DNA of 64,000 nucleotides from Alitta virens (lineage: Eukaryota > Annelida > Polychaeta > Phyllodocida > Nereididae): assembly GCA_932294295.1 (NCBI GenBank), contig OW028580.1, positions 8,833,374 through 8,897,373 on the forward strand, written 5' to 3'. A model generated the notes under the pieces. That model saw only the letters and a program-made list of their open reading frames with translations. It did no database searches and was not told the DNA's origin. The position numbers were made by a program, and so were the translations under genes. Of this stretch, positions 39,600-52,120 are shown one piece after another (within the stretch, counting starts at the first letter, position 1; every line of letters starts with the position of its first letter).

Positions 39600-40405
39600 A
39601 ACATTGAGTCCAACCATTTTGGTTTGAATGAAAATTGAGTTTGACAATTCTGAAATGTTCGATCATTGAGTTTGACTATTCTGAGTTGATCAAACATTCA
39701 GTATGACCATTCTGAATTAATCAAACATTGAGTCCAACCATTTTGGTTTGATTGAAAATTGAGTTTGACAATTCTGAGATGTTCGATCATTGAGTTTGAC
39801 TATTCTGAGTTGATCAAACATTCAGTATGACCATTCTGAGCTAATCAAACATTGAGTCCCACCATTTTGATTTTATTAAACACTGAGTTTGAAAATTCTG
39901 AAATGTTCGGTCATTGAGTTTGACTATTCTGATTTGGTCAAACATTTAGTCTGACCATTCTGAGCTAATCAAACATTGAGTCCAACCATTTTGATTTGAA
40001 TGTACACTGACTTTGACAATTCTGAAAAGATCGATTATTGAGTTTGACAATTCTGGGATGATCGATCATTGAGTTTGACTATTCTGAGTTCATCAAACAT
40101 TCAGTATGACCATTCTGAGTTAATCAAACATTGAGTCCCACCATTTTGGTTTGAATGAAAATTGAGTTTGACAATTCTGAAATGTTCGATCATTGAGTTT
40201 GACTATTCTGAGTTGATCAAACATTCAGTATGACCATTCTGAATTAATCAAACATTGAGTCCAAAAATTTTGGTTTGAATGAAAATTGAGTTTGACAATT
40301 CTGAAATGTTCGATCATTGAGTTTGACAATTCTGAGATGATCGATCATTGAGTCTGACAATTCTGAGTTGATCAAACATTCTGTTTGACCAATCTGAGTT
40401 AATCA
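39600..40405 (+). repeat. 806-bp tandem duplication (26 monomers), left copy
   Basis: Offset 806 to the next block: CCAAAAATTTTGG at 40261 and 41067, and the GATTGAAAATTGAG d/a junction at 39751 and 40557. Both copies carry rare features such as TTCTGGGATGATC (about 40048 and 40854) and TTTAGTCTGACC (about 39945 and 40751). Edges are approximate. Confidence 0.83.
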
Positions 40406-41211
40406 AACATTGAGTCCAACCATTTTGGTTTGAATGAAAATTGAGTTTGACAATTCTGAAATGTTCGATCATTGAGTTTGACTATTCTGAGTTGATCAAA
40501 CATTCAGTATGACCATTCTGAATTAATCAAACATTGAGTCCAACCATTTTGGTTTGATTGAAAATTGAGTTTGACAATTCTGAGATGTTCGATCATTGAG
40601 TTTGACTATTCTGAGTTGATCAAACATTCAGTATGACCATTCTGAGCTAATCAAACATTGAGTCCCACCATTTTGATTTTATTAAACACTGAGTTTGAAA
40701 ATTCTGAAATGTTCGGTCATTGAGTTTGACTATTCTGATTTGGTCAAACATTTAGTCTGACCATTCTGAGCTAATCAAACATTGAGTCCAACCATTTTGA
40801 TTTGAATGTACACTGACTTTGACAATTCTGAAAAGATCGATTATTGAGTTTGACAATTCTGGGATGATCGATCATTGAGTTTGACTATTCTGAGTTCATC
40901 AAACATTCAGTATGACCATTCTGAGTTAATCAAACATTGAGTCCAACCATTTTGGTTTGAATGAAAATTGAGTTTGACAATTCTGAAATGTTCGATCATT
41001 GAGTTTGACTATTCTGAGTTGATCAAACATTCAGTATGACCATTCTGAATTAATCAAACATTGAGTCCAAAAATTTTGGTTTGAATGAAAATTGAGTTTG
41101 ACAATTCTGAAATGTTCGATCATTGAGTTTGACAATTCTGAGATGATCGATCATTGAGTCTGACAATTCTGAGTTGATCAAACATTCTGTTTGACCAATC
41201 TGAGTTAATCA
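40406..41211 (+). repeat. 806-bp tandem duplication (26 monomers), right copy
   Basis: Second copy of the 806-bp unit. It differs, for example, at the d monomer near 40943 (CCAACC against CCCACC at 40137). It is followed by the GTTAAATC monomer (about 41269), which is the entry to the right-hand sequence classes. Confidence 0.82.
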
Positions 41212-44200
41212 AACATTCAGTCCAACCATTTTGGTTTGAATGAAAATTGAGTTTGACAATTCTGAAATGTTAAATCATTGAGTTTGACTATTCTAAGTTG
41301 ATCAAACATTCAGTATAACCATTCTGAGTTGATCAAACATTCTGTATGACCATTCTGAGTTAATCAAACATTGAGTCCCACCATTTTGGTTTGAATGAAA
41401 ATTGAGTTTGACAATTCTGAAATGTTCGATCATAGAGTTTGACAAATCTCAGATGATCGATCATTGAGTCTGACTATTCTGAGTTGATCAATCATTCAGT
41501 ATGACCAATCTGAATTAATCAAACATTGAATCCAACCATTTTGGTTTGAATGAAAATTGAGTTTGACAATTCTGAAATGTTCGATCATTGAGTTTGACAA
41601 TTCTGAGATGATCGATCATTGAGTCTGACTATTCTGAGTTGATCAAACATTCAGTATGACCATTCTGAGATAATCATACATTGAGTCCAACCATTTTGGT
41701 TTGATTGAAAATTGAGTTTGACAGTTCTCAAATGTTCGATCATTGAGTTTGACTATTCTGATTTGGTCAAACATTCAGTATGACCATTCTGAATTAATCA
41801 AACATTGAGTCCAACCATTTTGGTTTGAATGAAAATTGAGTTTGACAATTCTGAAATGTTCGATCATCGAGTTTGACAATTCTGAAATGTTCGATCATGG
41901 AGTTTGACTATTCTGATTTGGTCAAACATTTAGTATGACCGTTCTGAGCTAATCAAACATTGAGTCCAACCATTTATTTTTGAATGAAAATTGAGTTTGA
42001 CAATTCTGAAATGTTCGATCATTGAGTTTGACAATTCTGAGATGATCGATCATTAAGTCTGACTATTCTGAGTTGATCAAACATTCAGTATAACCATTCT
42101 GAGTTGATCAAACATTCTGTATGACCATTCTGAATTAATCAAACATTGAGTCCAACCATTTTGGTTTGAATGAAAATTGAGTTTGACAATTCTGAAATGT
42201 GCGATCATTGAGTTTGACTATTCTGAGATGATTGATCATTGAGTCTGACTATTCTGAGTTCATCAAACATTCAGTATGACCATTCTGAGCTAATCAAACA
42301 TTGAGTCCAACCATTTTGGTTTGAATGAAAATTGAGTTTGACAATTCTGAAATGTTCGATCATTGAGTTTGACTATTCTGAGTTGATCAAACATTCAGTA
42401 TGACCATTCTGAATTAATCAAACATTGAGTCCAACCATTTTGGTTTGAATGTAAATTGAGTTTGACAATTCTGAAATGTTCGATCATTGAGTTTGACAAT
42501 TCTGAGATGATCGATCATTGAGTCTGACTATTCTGAGTTGATCAGACAATCTGTTTGACCAATCTGAGTTAATCAAACATTCAGTCCAACCATTTTGGTT
42601 TGATTGAAAATTGAGTTTGACAATTCTGAAATGTTCGATCATTGAGTTTGACTATTCTGATTTGGTCAAACATTCAGTATGATCATTCTGAATTAATCAA
42701 ACATTGAGTCCAACCATTTTGGTTTGATTAAAAATTGAGTTTGACCATTCTGAAATGCTCGATCATTGAGTTTGACCATTCTGAGCTAATCAAACATTGA
42801 GTCCAACCATTTTGGTTTGATTGAAAATTGAGTTTGACAATTCTGAAAAGTTCGATCAATGAGTTTGACTATTCTGATTTGGTCAAACATTTAGTATGAC
42901 CATTCTGAGCTAATCAAACATTGAGTCCAACCATTTTGATTTGAATGTACACTGACTTTGACAATTCTGAAATGATCAATTATTGAGTTTGACTATTCTG
43001 AGATGATTGATCATTGAGTCTGACTATTCTGAGTTGAACAAACATTCAGTATGACCAATCTGAGTTAATCAAACATTGAGTCCAACCATATTGGTTTGAA
43101 TGAAAATTGAGTTTGACAATTCTGAAATGTTCGATCGTTGAGTTTGACTATTCTGATTTGGTCAAACATTTAGTATGACCATTCTGAGCTAATCAAACAT
43201 TGAGTCCAACCATTTTGATTTGAATGTACACTGACTTTGACAATTCTGAAATGATTGATTATTGAGCTTGACAATTCTGAGATGATCGATCATTGAGTTT
43301 GACTATTCTGAGTTCATCAAACATTCAGTATGACCATTCTGAGCTAATCAAACATTGAGTCTAACCATTTTGGTTTGAATGAAAATTGAGTTTGACAATT
43401 CTGAAATGTTCGATCATTGAGTTTGACAATTCTGAAATGTTCGATCATTGAGTTTGACTATTCTGATTTGGTCAAACATTTAGTATGACCATTCTGAGCT
43501 AATCAAACATTGAGTCCAACCATTTTGGTTTGAATGAAAATTGAGTTTGACAATTCTGAAATGTTCGATCATAGAGTTTGACAAATCTCAGATGATCGAT
43601 CGTTGAGTCTGACTATTCTGAGTTGATCAAACATTCAGTATGACCAATCTGAGTTAATCAAACATTGAGTCCAACCATTTTGGTTTGAATGAAAATTGAG
43701 TTTGACAATTCTGAAATGTTCGATCATTGAGTTTGACTATTCTGATTTGGTCAAACATTTAGTATGACCATTCTAAGCTAATCAAACATTGAGTCCAACC
43801 ATTTTGATTTGAATGTACACTGACTTTGACAATTCTGAAATGATCGATTATTGAGTTTGACAATTCTGAGATGATCGATCATTGAGTTTGACTATTCTGA
43901 GTTCATCAAACATTCAGTATGACCATTCTGAGTTAATCAAACATTGAGTCCAACCATTTTGGTTTGAATGAAAATTGAGTTTGACAATTCTGAAATGTTC
44001 GATCATTGAGTTTGACTATTCTGAGTTGATCAAACATTCAGTATGACCATTCTGAATTAATCAAACATTGAGTCCAACCATTTTGGTTTGAATGAAAATT
44101 GAGTTTGACAATTCTGAAATGTTCGATCATTGAGTTTGACAATTCTGAGATGATCGATCATTGAGTCTGACTATTCTGAGTTGATCAAACATTCTGTTTG

Positions 44201-47150
44201 ACCAATCTGAGTTAATCAAACATTCAGTCCAACCATTTTGGTTTGAATGAAAATTGAGTTTGTCAATTCTGAAATGTTAAATCATTGAGTTTGACTATTC
44301 TGAGTTGATCAAACATTCAGTATAACCATTCTGAGTTGATCAAACATTCTGTATGACCATTCTGAATTAATCAAACATTGAGTCCAACCATTTTGGTTTG
44401 AATGAAAATTGAGTTTGACAATTCTGAAATGTGCGATCATTGAGTTTGACTATTCTGAGATGATTGATCATTGAGTCTGACTATTCTGAGTTGATCAAAC
44501 ATTCAGTATGACCAATCTGAGTTAATCAAACATTGAGTCCAACCATTTTGGTTTGAATGAAAATTGAGTTTGACAATTCTGAAATGTTCGATCATTGAGT
44601 TTGACTATTCTGATTTGGTCAAACATTTAGTATGACCATTCTGAGCTAATCAAACATTGAGTCCAACCATTTTGATTTGAATGTACACTGACTTTGACAA
44701 TTCTGAAATGATTGATTATTGAGCTTGACAATTCTGAGATGATCGATCATTGAGTCTGACTATTCTGAGTTCATCAAACATTCAGTATGACCATTCTGAG
44801 CTAATCAAACATTGAGTCCCACCATTTTGATTTTATTGAACACTGAGTTTGAAAATTCTGAAATGATCGATCATTGAGTTTGACTATTCTGAGTTGATCA
44901 AACATTCAGTACGACCTTTCTGATTTAATCAAACATTGAGTCCAACCATTTTGGTTTGATGAAAATTGAGTTTGACAATTCTGAAATGTTCAGTCATTGT
45001 GTTTGATAATTCTGAGATGATCGATCATTGAGTCTGACTATTCTGAGTTCATCAAACATTCAGTATGACCATTCTGAGATAATCAAACATTGAGTCCAAC
45101 CATTTTGGTTTGAATGAAAATTGAGTTTGACAATTCTGAAATGTTCGATCATTGAGTTTGACTATCCTGAGTTGATCAAACATTCAGTATGACCATTCTG
45201 AATTAATCAAACATTGAGTCCAACCATTTTGGTTTGAATGAAAATTGAGTTTGACAATTCTGAAATGTTGGATCATTGAGTTTGACAATTCTGAGATGAT
45301 TGATCATTGAGTCTGACTATTCTGAGTTGATCAGACAATCTGTTTGACCAATCTGAGTTAATCAAACATTCAGTCCAACCATTTTGGTTTGATTGAAAAT
45401 TGAGTTTGACAATTCTGAAATGTTCGATCATTGAGTTTGACTATTCTGATTTGGTCAAACATTCAGTATGATCATTCTGAATTAATCAAACATTGAGTCC
45501 AACCATTTTGGTTTGATTAAAAATTGAGTTTGACCATTCTGAAATGCTCGATCATTGAGTTTGACCATTCTGAGCTAATCAAACATTGAGTCCAACCATT
45601 TTGGTTTGATTGAAAATTGAGTTTGACAATTCTGAAAAGTTCGATCAATGAGTTTGACTATTCTGATTTGGTCAAACATTTAGTATGACCATTCTGAGCT
45701 AATCAAACATTGAGTCCAACCATTTTGATTTGAATGTACACTGACTTTGACAATTCTGAAATGATCAATTATTGAGTTTGACAATTCTGAGATGATCGAT
45801 CATTGAGTTTGACTATTCTGAGTTCATCAAACATTCAGTATGACCATTCTGAGTTAATCAAACATTGAGTCCAACCATTTTGGTTTGAATGAAAATTGAG
45901 TTTGACAATTCTGAAATGTTCGATCATTGAGTTTGACTATTCTGAGTTGATCAAACATTCAGTATGACCATTCTGAATTAATCAAACATTGAGTCCAACC
46001 ATTTTGGTTTGAATGAAAATTGAGTTTGACAATTCTGAAATGTTCGATCATTGAGTTTGACAATTCTGAGATGATTGATCATTGACTCTGACTATTCTGA
46101 GTTGATCAGACATTCTGTTTGACCAATCTGAGTTAATCAAACATTCAGTCCAACCATTTTGGTTTGATTGAAAATTGAGTTTGACAATTCTGAAATGTTC
46201 GATCATTGAGTTTGACTATTCTGATTTGGTCAAACATTCAGTATGATCATTCTGAATTAATCAAACATTGAGTCCAACCATTTTGGTTTGAATGAAAATT
46301 GAGTTTGACAATTCTGAAATGTTCGATCATTGAGTTTGACAATTCTGAAAAGTTCGATCATTGAGTTTGAGTATTCTGATTTGGTCAAACATTCAGTATG
46401 ACCATTCTGAGCTAATCAAACATTGAGTCCCACCATTTTGATTTTATTAAACACTGAGTTTGAAAATTCTGAAATGTTCGATCATTGAGTTTGACAATTC
46501 TGAGATGATCGATCATTGAGTCTGACTATTCTGAGTTGATCAAACATTCAGTATGACCAATCTGAGATAATCATACATTGAGTCCAACCATTTTGGTTTG
46601 ATTAAAAATTGAGTTTGACAATTCTGAAATGTTCGATCATTGAGTTTGACTATTCTGATTTGGTCAAACATTCAGTATGACCATTCTGAGCTAATCATAC
46701 ATTGAGTCCAACCATTTTGGTTTGATTAAAAATTGAGTTTGACAATTCTGAAATGTTCGATCATTGAGTTTGACTATTCTGATTTGGTCAAACATTTAGT
46801 ATGACCATTCTGAGCTAATCAAACATTGAGTCTAACCATTTTGATTTGAATGTATACTGACTTTGACAATTCTGAAATGATCGATTATTGAGTTTGACAA
46901 TTCTGAGATGATCGATCATTAAGTTTGACTATTCTGAGTTCATCAAACATTCAGTATGACCATTCTGAGTTAATCAAACATTGAGTCCAACCATTTTGGT
47001 TTGAATGAAAATTGAGTTTGACAATTCTGAAATGTTCGATCATTGAGTTTGACTATTCTGAGTTGATCAAACATTCAGTATGACCATTCTGAATTAATCA
47101 AACATTGAGTCCAACCATTTTGGTTTGAATGTAAATTGAGTTTGACAATT
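41212..47150 (+). repeat. Mosaic satellite zone without a single period
   Basis: Continuous 31-bp monomers but only partial matches. 42.2-42.98 kb pairs with 45.0-45.77 kb at offset 2,789 (90 monomers minus 1); the shared GACCATTCTGAAATGCTC is at 42743/45532. 42.96-43.55 kb and 44.4-44.8 kb carry the GAACAAAC and CCATATTGG variants, or their neighbours, that later characterise the 1,891-bp HOR. 44.8-45.3 kb pairs with 47.25-47.75 kb at offset 2,448. Private substitutions are frequent (CATTTATTTTTG about 41972, GACAGTTCTC about 41719, CATGGAG about 41897), so this zone looks less homogenised than its neighbours. Confidence 0.78.
44935..44964 (+). repeat. 30-bp variant monomer, GGTTTGATGAAA class (three copies)
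   Basis: A d-type monomer with one base missing (GGTTTGATGAAA for GGTTTGAATGAAA). The other copies are 47383-47412 and 52931-52960. Each is followed by TTCAGTCATTGTG and TTTGATAATTCTG variants. The missing base accounts for the -1 in offsets such as 2,448, 2,789, 4,463 and 6,354. Confidence 0.88.
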
Positions 47151-47784
47151 CTGAAATGTTCGATCATTGAGTTTGACAATTCTGAGATGATCGATCATTG
47201 AGTCTGACTATTCTGAGTTCATCAAACATTCAGTATGACCATTCTGAGCTAATCAAACGTCGAGTCCCACCATTTTGATTTTACTGAACACTGAGTTTGA
47301 AAATTCTGAAATGATCGATCATTGAGTTTGACTATTCTGAGTTGATCAAACATTCAGTATGACCTTTCTGATTTAATCAAACATTGAGTCCAACCATTTT
47401 GGTTTGATGAAAATTGAGTTTGACAATTCTGAAATGTTCAGTCATTGTGTTTGATAATTCTGAGATGATCGATCATTGAGTCTGACTATTCTGAGTTCAT
47501 CAAGCATTCAGTATGACCATTCTGAGATAATCAAACATTGAGTCCAACCATTTTGGTTTGAATGAAAATTGAGTTTGACAATTCTGAAATGTTCGATCAT
47601 TGAGTTTGACTATCCTGAGTTGATCAAACATTCAGTATGACCATTCTGAATTAATCAAACATTGAGTCCAACCATTTTGGTTTGAATGAAAATTGAGTTT
47701 GACAATTCTGAAATGTTCAATTATTGAGTTTGACAATTCTGAGATGATTGATCATTGAGTCTGACTATTCTGAGTTGATCAGAC

Positions 47785-47815
47785 AATCTGTTTGACCAAT
47801 CTGAGATAATCATAC
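47785..47815 (+). repeat. Hybrid monomer at an 806-bp deletion
   Basis: The front AATCTGTTTGACC belongs to the monomer after CAGAC (as at about 53333). The back GAGATAATCATAC belongs to the monomer near 54.15 kb. The right-hand copy keeps the 806 bp between the two, so this monomer marks a deletion by exchange inside CCAATCTGAG. Confidence 0.78.
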
Positions 47816-49109
47816 ATTGAGTCCAACCATTTTGGTTTGATTAAAAATTGAGTTTGACAATTCTGAAATGTTCGATCATTGAGTTTGACTATTCTCAAAA
47901 GTTCGATCATTGAGTTTGAGTATTCTGATTTGGTCAAACATTTAGTATAACCATTCTGAGCTAATCAAACATTGAGTCCAACCATTTTGGTTTGAATGAA
48001 AATTGAGTTTGACAATTCTGAAATGTTCGATCATTGAGTTTGACTATTCTGAGTTGATCAAACATTCAGTATGACCATTCTGAATTAATCAAACATTGAG
48101 TCCAACCATTTTGGTTTGATTGAAAATTGAGTTTGACAATTCTGAAATGTTCGATCATTGAGTTTGACTATTCTGAGTTGATCAAACATTCAGTATGACC
48201 ATTCTGAGCTAATCAAACATTGAGTCCCACCATTTTGATTTTATTGAACACTGAGTTTGAAAATTCTGAAATGTTCGATCATTGAGTTTGACTATTCTGA
48301 GTTGATCAAACATTCAGTATGACCATTCTGAATTAATCAAACATTGAGTCCAACCATTTTGGTTTGAATGAAAATTGAGTTTGACAATTCTGAAATGTTC
48401 GATCATTGAGTTTGACAATTCTGAAATGTTCGATCATTGAGTTTGACTATTCTGATTTGGTCAAACATTTATTATGACCATTCTGAGCTAATCAAACATT
48501 GAGTCCAACCATTTTGGTTTGATTGAAAATTGAGTTTGACAATTCTGAAAAGTTCGATCATTGAGTTTGACTATTCTGATTTGGTCAAACATTTAGTATG
48601 ACCATTCTGAGCTAATCAAACATTGAGTCCAACCATTTTGATTTGAATGTACACTGACTTTGACAATTCTGAAATGATCGATTATTGAGTTTGACAATTC
48701 TGAGATGATCGATCATTGAGTTTGACTATTCTGAGTTCATCAAACATTCAGTATGACCATTCTGAGTTAATCAAACATTGAGTCCAACCATTTTGGTTTG
48801 AATGAAAATTGAGTTTGACAATTCTGAAATGTTCGATCATTGAGTTTGACTATTCTGAGTTGATCAAACATTCAGTATGACCATTCTGAATTAATCAAAC
48901 ATTGAGTCCAACCATTTTGGTTTGAATGAAAATTGAGTTTGACAATTCTGAAATGTTCGATCATTGAGTTTGACAATTCTGAGATGATCGATCATTGAGT
49001 CTGACTATTCTGAGTTGATCAAACATTCTGTTTGACCAATCTGAGTTAATCAAACATTCAGTCCAACCATTTTGGTTTGAATGAAAATTGAGTTTGACAA
49101 TTCTGAAAT

Positions 49110-51000
49110 GTTAAATCATTGAGTTTGACTATTCTGAGTTGATCAAACATTCAGTATAACCATTCTGAGTTGATCAAACATTCTGTATGACCATTCTGAG
49201 TTAATCAAACATTGAGTCCCCCCATTTTGGTTTGAATGAAAAATGAGTTTGACAATTCTGAAATGTTCGAACATAGAGTTTGACAAATCTGAGATGATCG
49301 ATCATTGAGTCTGACTATTCTGAGTTGATCAAACATTCAGTATGACCATTCTGAATTAATCAAACATTGAGTCCAACCATTTTGGTTTGAATGAAAATTG
49401 AGTTTGACAATTCTGAAATGTTCGATCATTCAGTTTGACTATTCTGAGATGATTGATCATTGAGTCTGACTATTCTGAGTTGAACAAACATTCAGTATGA
49501 CCAATCTGAGTTAATCAAACATTGAGTCCAACCATATTGGTTTGAATGAAAATTGAGTTTGACAATTCTGAAATGTTCGATCATTGAGTTTGACTATTCT
49601 GATTTGGTCAAACATTTAGTATGACCATTCTGAGCTAATCAAACATTGAGTCCAACCATTTTGATTTGAATGTACACTGACTTTGACAATTCTGAAATGA
49701 TTGATTATTGAGCTTGACAATTCTGAGATGATCGATCATTGAGTTTGACTATTCTGATTTCATCAAACATTCAGTATGACCATTCTGAGCTAATCAAACA
49801 TTGAGTCCAACCATTTTGGTTTGAATGAAAATTGAGTTTGACAATTCTGAAATGTTCGATCATTGAGTTTGACAATTCTGAAATGTTCGATCATTGAGTT
49901 TGACTATTCTGATTTGGTCAAACATTTAGTATGACCATTCTGAGCTAATCAAACATTGAGTCCAACCATTTTGGTTTGAATGAAAATTGAGTTTGACAAT
50001 TCTGAAATGTTCGATCATTGAGTTTGACTATTCTGAGTTGATCAAACATTCAGTATGACCATTCTGAATTAATCAAACATTGAGTCCAACCATTTTGGTT
50101 TGAATGAAAATTGAGTTTGACAATTCTGAAATGTTCGATCATTGAGTTTGACAATTCTGAGATGATCGATCATTGAGTCTGACTATTCTGAGTTCATCAA
50201 ACATTCAGTATGACCATTCTGATCTAATCAAACATTGAGTCCCACCATTTTGGTTTGAATGAAAATTGAGTTTGGCAATTCTGAAATGTTCGATCATTGA
50301 GTTTGACAATTCTGAAATGTTCGATCATTGAGTTTGACTATTCTGATTTGGTCAAACATTTAGTATGACCATTCTGAGCTAATCAAACATTGAGTCCAAC
50401 CATTTTGGTTTGATTGAAAATTGAGTTTGACAATTCTGAAAAGTTCGATCATTGAGTTTGACTATTCTGATTTGGTCAAACATTTAGTATGACCATTCTG
50501 AGCTAATCAAACATTGAGTCCAACCATTTTGATTTGAATGTACACTGACTTTGACAATTCTGAAATGATCGATTATTGAGTTTGACAATTCTGAGATGAT
50601 CGATCATTGAGTTTGACTATTCTGAGTTCATCAAACATTCAGTATGACCATTCTGAGTTCATCAAACATTGAGTCCAACCATTTTGGTTTGAATGAAAAT
50701 TGAGTTTGACAATTCTGAAATGTTCGATCATTGAGTTTGACTATTCTGAGTTGATCAAACATTCTGTATGACCATTCTGAAATAATCAAACATTGAGTCC
50801 AACCATTTTGGTTTGAATGAAAATTGAGTTTGACAATTCTGAAATGTTCGATCATTGAGTTTGACAATTCTGAGATGATCGATCATTGAGTCTGACTATT
50901 CTGAGTTGATCAAACATTCTGTTTGACCAATCTGAGTTAATCAAACATTGAGTCCAACCATTTTGGTTTGAATGAAAATTGAGTTTGACAATTCTGAAAT
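49110..51000 (+). repeat. 1,891-bp HOR (61 monomers), first unit
   Basis: Defined from one GTTAAATC monomer to the next; the CCCCCC d-type variant recurs at 49218, 51109, 55572 and 57463. Other class markers are TTCGAACATAGAG, TTCAGTTTGAC, GAACAAAC, CCATATTGG, ATTATTGAGCTTGAC and TTTGGCAATTC. 51109 minus 49218 is 1,891, exactly 61 monomers. The start chosen is arbitrary within the repeat. Confidence 0.86.
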
Positions 51001-52120
51001 GTTAAATCATTGAGTTTGACTATTCTGAGTTGATCAAACATTCAGTATAACCATTCTGAGTTGATCAAACATTCTGTATGACCATTCTGAGTTAATCAAA
51101 CATTGAGTCCCCCCATTTTGGTTTGAATGAAAAATGAGTTTGACAATTCTGAAATGTTCGAACATTGAGTTTGACAAATCTGAGATGATCGATCATTGAG
51201 TCTGACTATTCTGAGTTGATCAAACATTCAGTATGACCATTCTGAATTAATCAAACATTGAGTCCAACCATTTTGGTTAGAATGAAAATTGAGTTTGACA
51301 ATTCTGAAATGTTCGATCATTCAGTTTGACTATTCTGAGATGATTGATCATTGAGTCTGACTATTCTGAGTTGAACAAACATTCAGTATGACCAATCTGA
51401 GTTAATCAAACATTGAGTCCAACCATATTGGTTTGAATGAAAATTGAGTTTGACAATTCTGAAATGTTCGATCATTGAGTTTGACTATTCTGATTTGGTC
51501 AAACATTTAGTATGACCATTCTGAGCTGATCAAACATTGAGTCCAACCATTTTGATTTGAATGTACACTGACTTTGACAATTCTGAAATGATTGATTATT
51601 GAGCTTGACAATTCTGAGATGATCGATCATTGAGTTTGACTATTCTGAGTTCATCAAACATTCAGTATGACCATTCTGAGCTAATCAAACATTGAGTCCA
51701 ACCATTTTGGTTTGAATGAAAATTGAGTTTGACAATTCTGAAATGTTCGATCATTGAGTTTGACAATTCTGAAATGTTCGATCATTGAGTTTGACTATTC
51801 TGATTTGGTCAAACATTTAGTATGACCATTCTGAGCTAATCAAACATTGAGTCCAACCATTTTGGTTTGAATGAAAATTGAGTTTGACAATTCTGAAATG
51901 TTCGATCATTGAGTTTGACTATTCTGAGTTGATCAAACATTCAGTATGACCATTCTGAATTAATCAAACATTGAGTCCAACCATTTTGGTTTGAATGAAA
52001 ATTGAGTTTGACAATTCTGAAATGTTCGATCATTGAGTTTGACAATTCTGAGATGATCGATCATTGAGTCTGACTATTCTGAGTTCATCAAACATTCAGT
52101 ATGACCATTCTGATCTAATC
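51001..52120 (+). repeat. 1,891-bp HOR, second unit (partial)
   Basis: Continues the 1,891-bp pattern with CCCCCC at 51109. Private changes include CGAACATTGAG (about 51158; neighbours have CATAGAG) and GGTTAGAATG (about 51280). At about 52.1 kb the order switches to CCCACCATTTTGATTTTATT, ending the match. The next CCCCCC at 55572 is 4,463 bp on. Confidence 0.82.

Larger units (their letters stand above)
47151..52120 (+). repeat. 6,354-bp duplication, left copy (with internal 806-bp loss)
   Basis: Downstream of 47.8 kb the match to 54.1-58.4 kb has offset 6,354: CTCAAAAG 47891/54245, CCCCCC 49218/55572, CCCCCC 51109/57463. Upstream, 47.15-47.79 kb matches 52.70-53.34 kb at offset 5,548. The difference is 806 bp (26 monomers), explained by a deletion in this copy at the hybrid monomer 47785-47815. 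Confidence 0.83.

Noticed and set aside
49211..49241. CCCCCC run as a possible sequencing error
   Set aside because: The same six-C variant is found at 49218, 51109, 55572, 57463, 59106, 60998 and 62641 at consistent spacings, so it is a heritable class marker.
50631..50867. A 78-codon open frame on the minus strand
   Set aside because: It lies wholly in satellite repeats, and its product repeats itself (RIVKLN occurs twice), as expected from translating 31-bp units through three frames. It is open only because a few variants here (GAGTTCATC for GAGTTAATC, for example) remove TAA on the minus strand. No other copy of the same segment is open to this length, and there is no recognisable domain.
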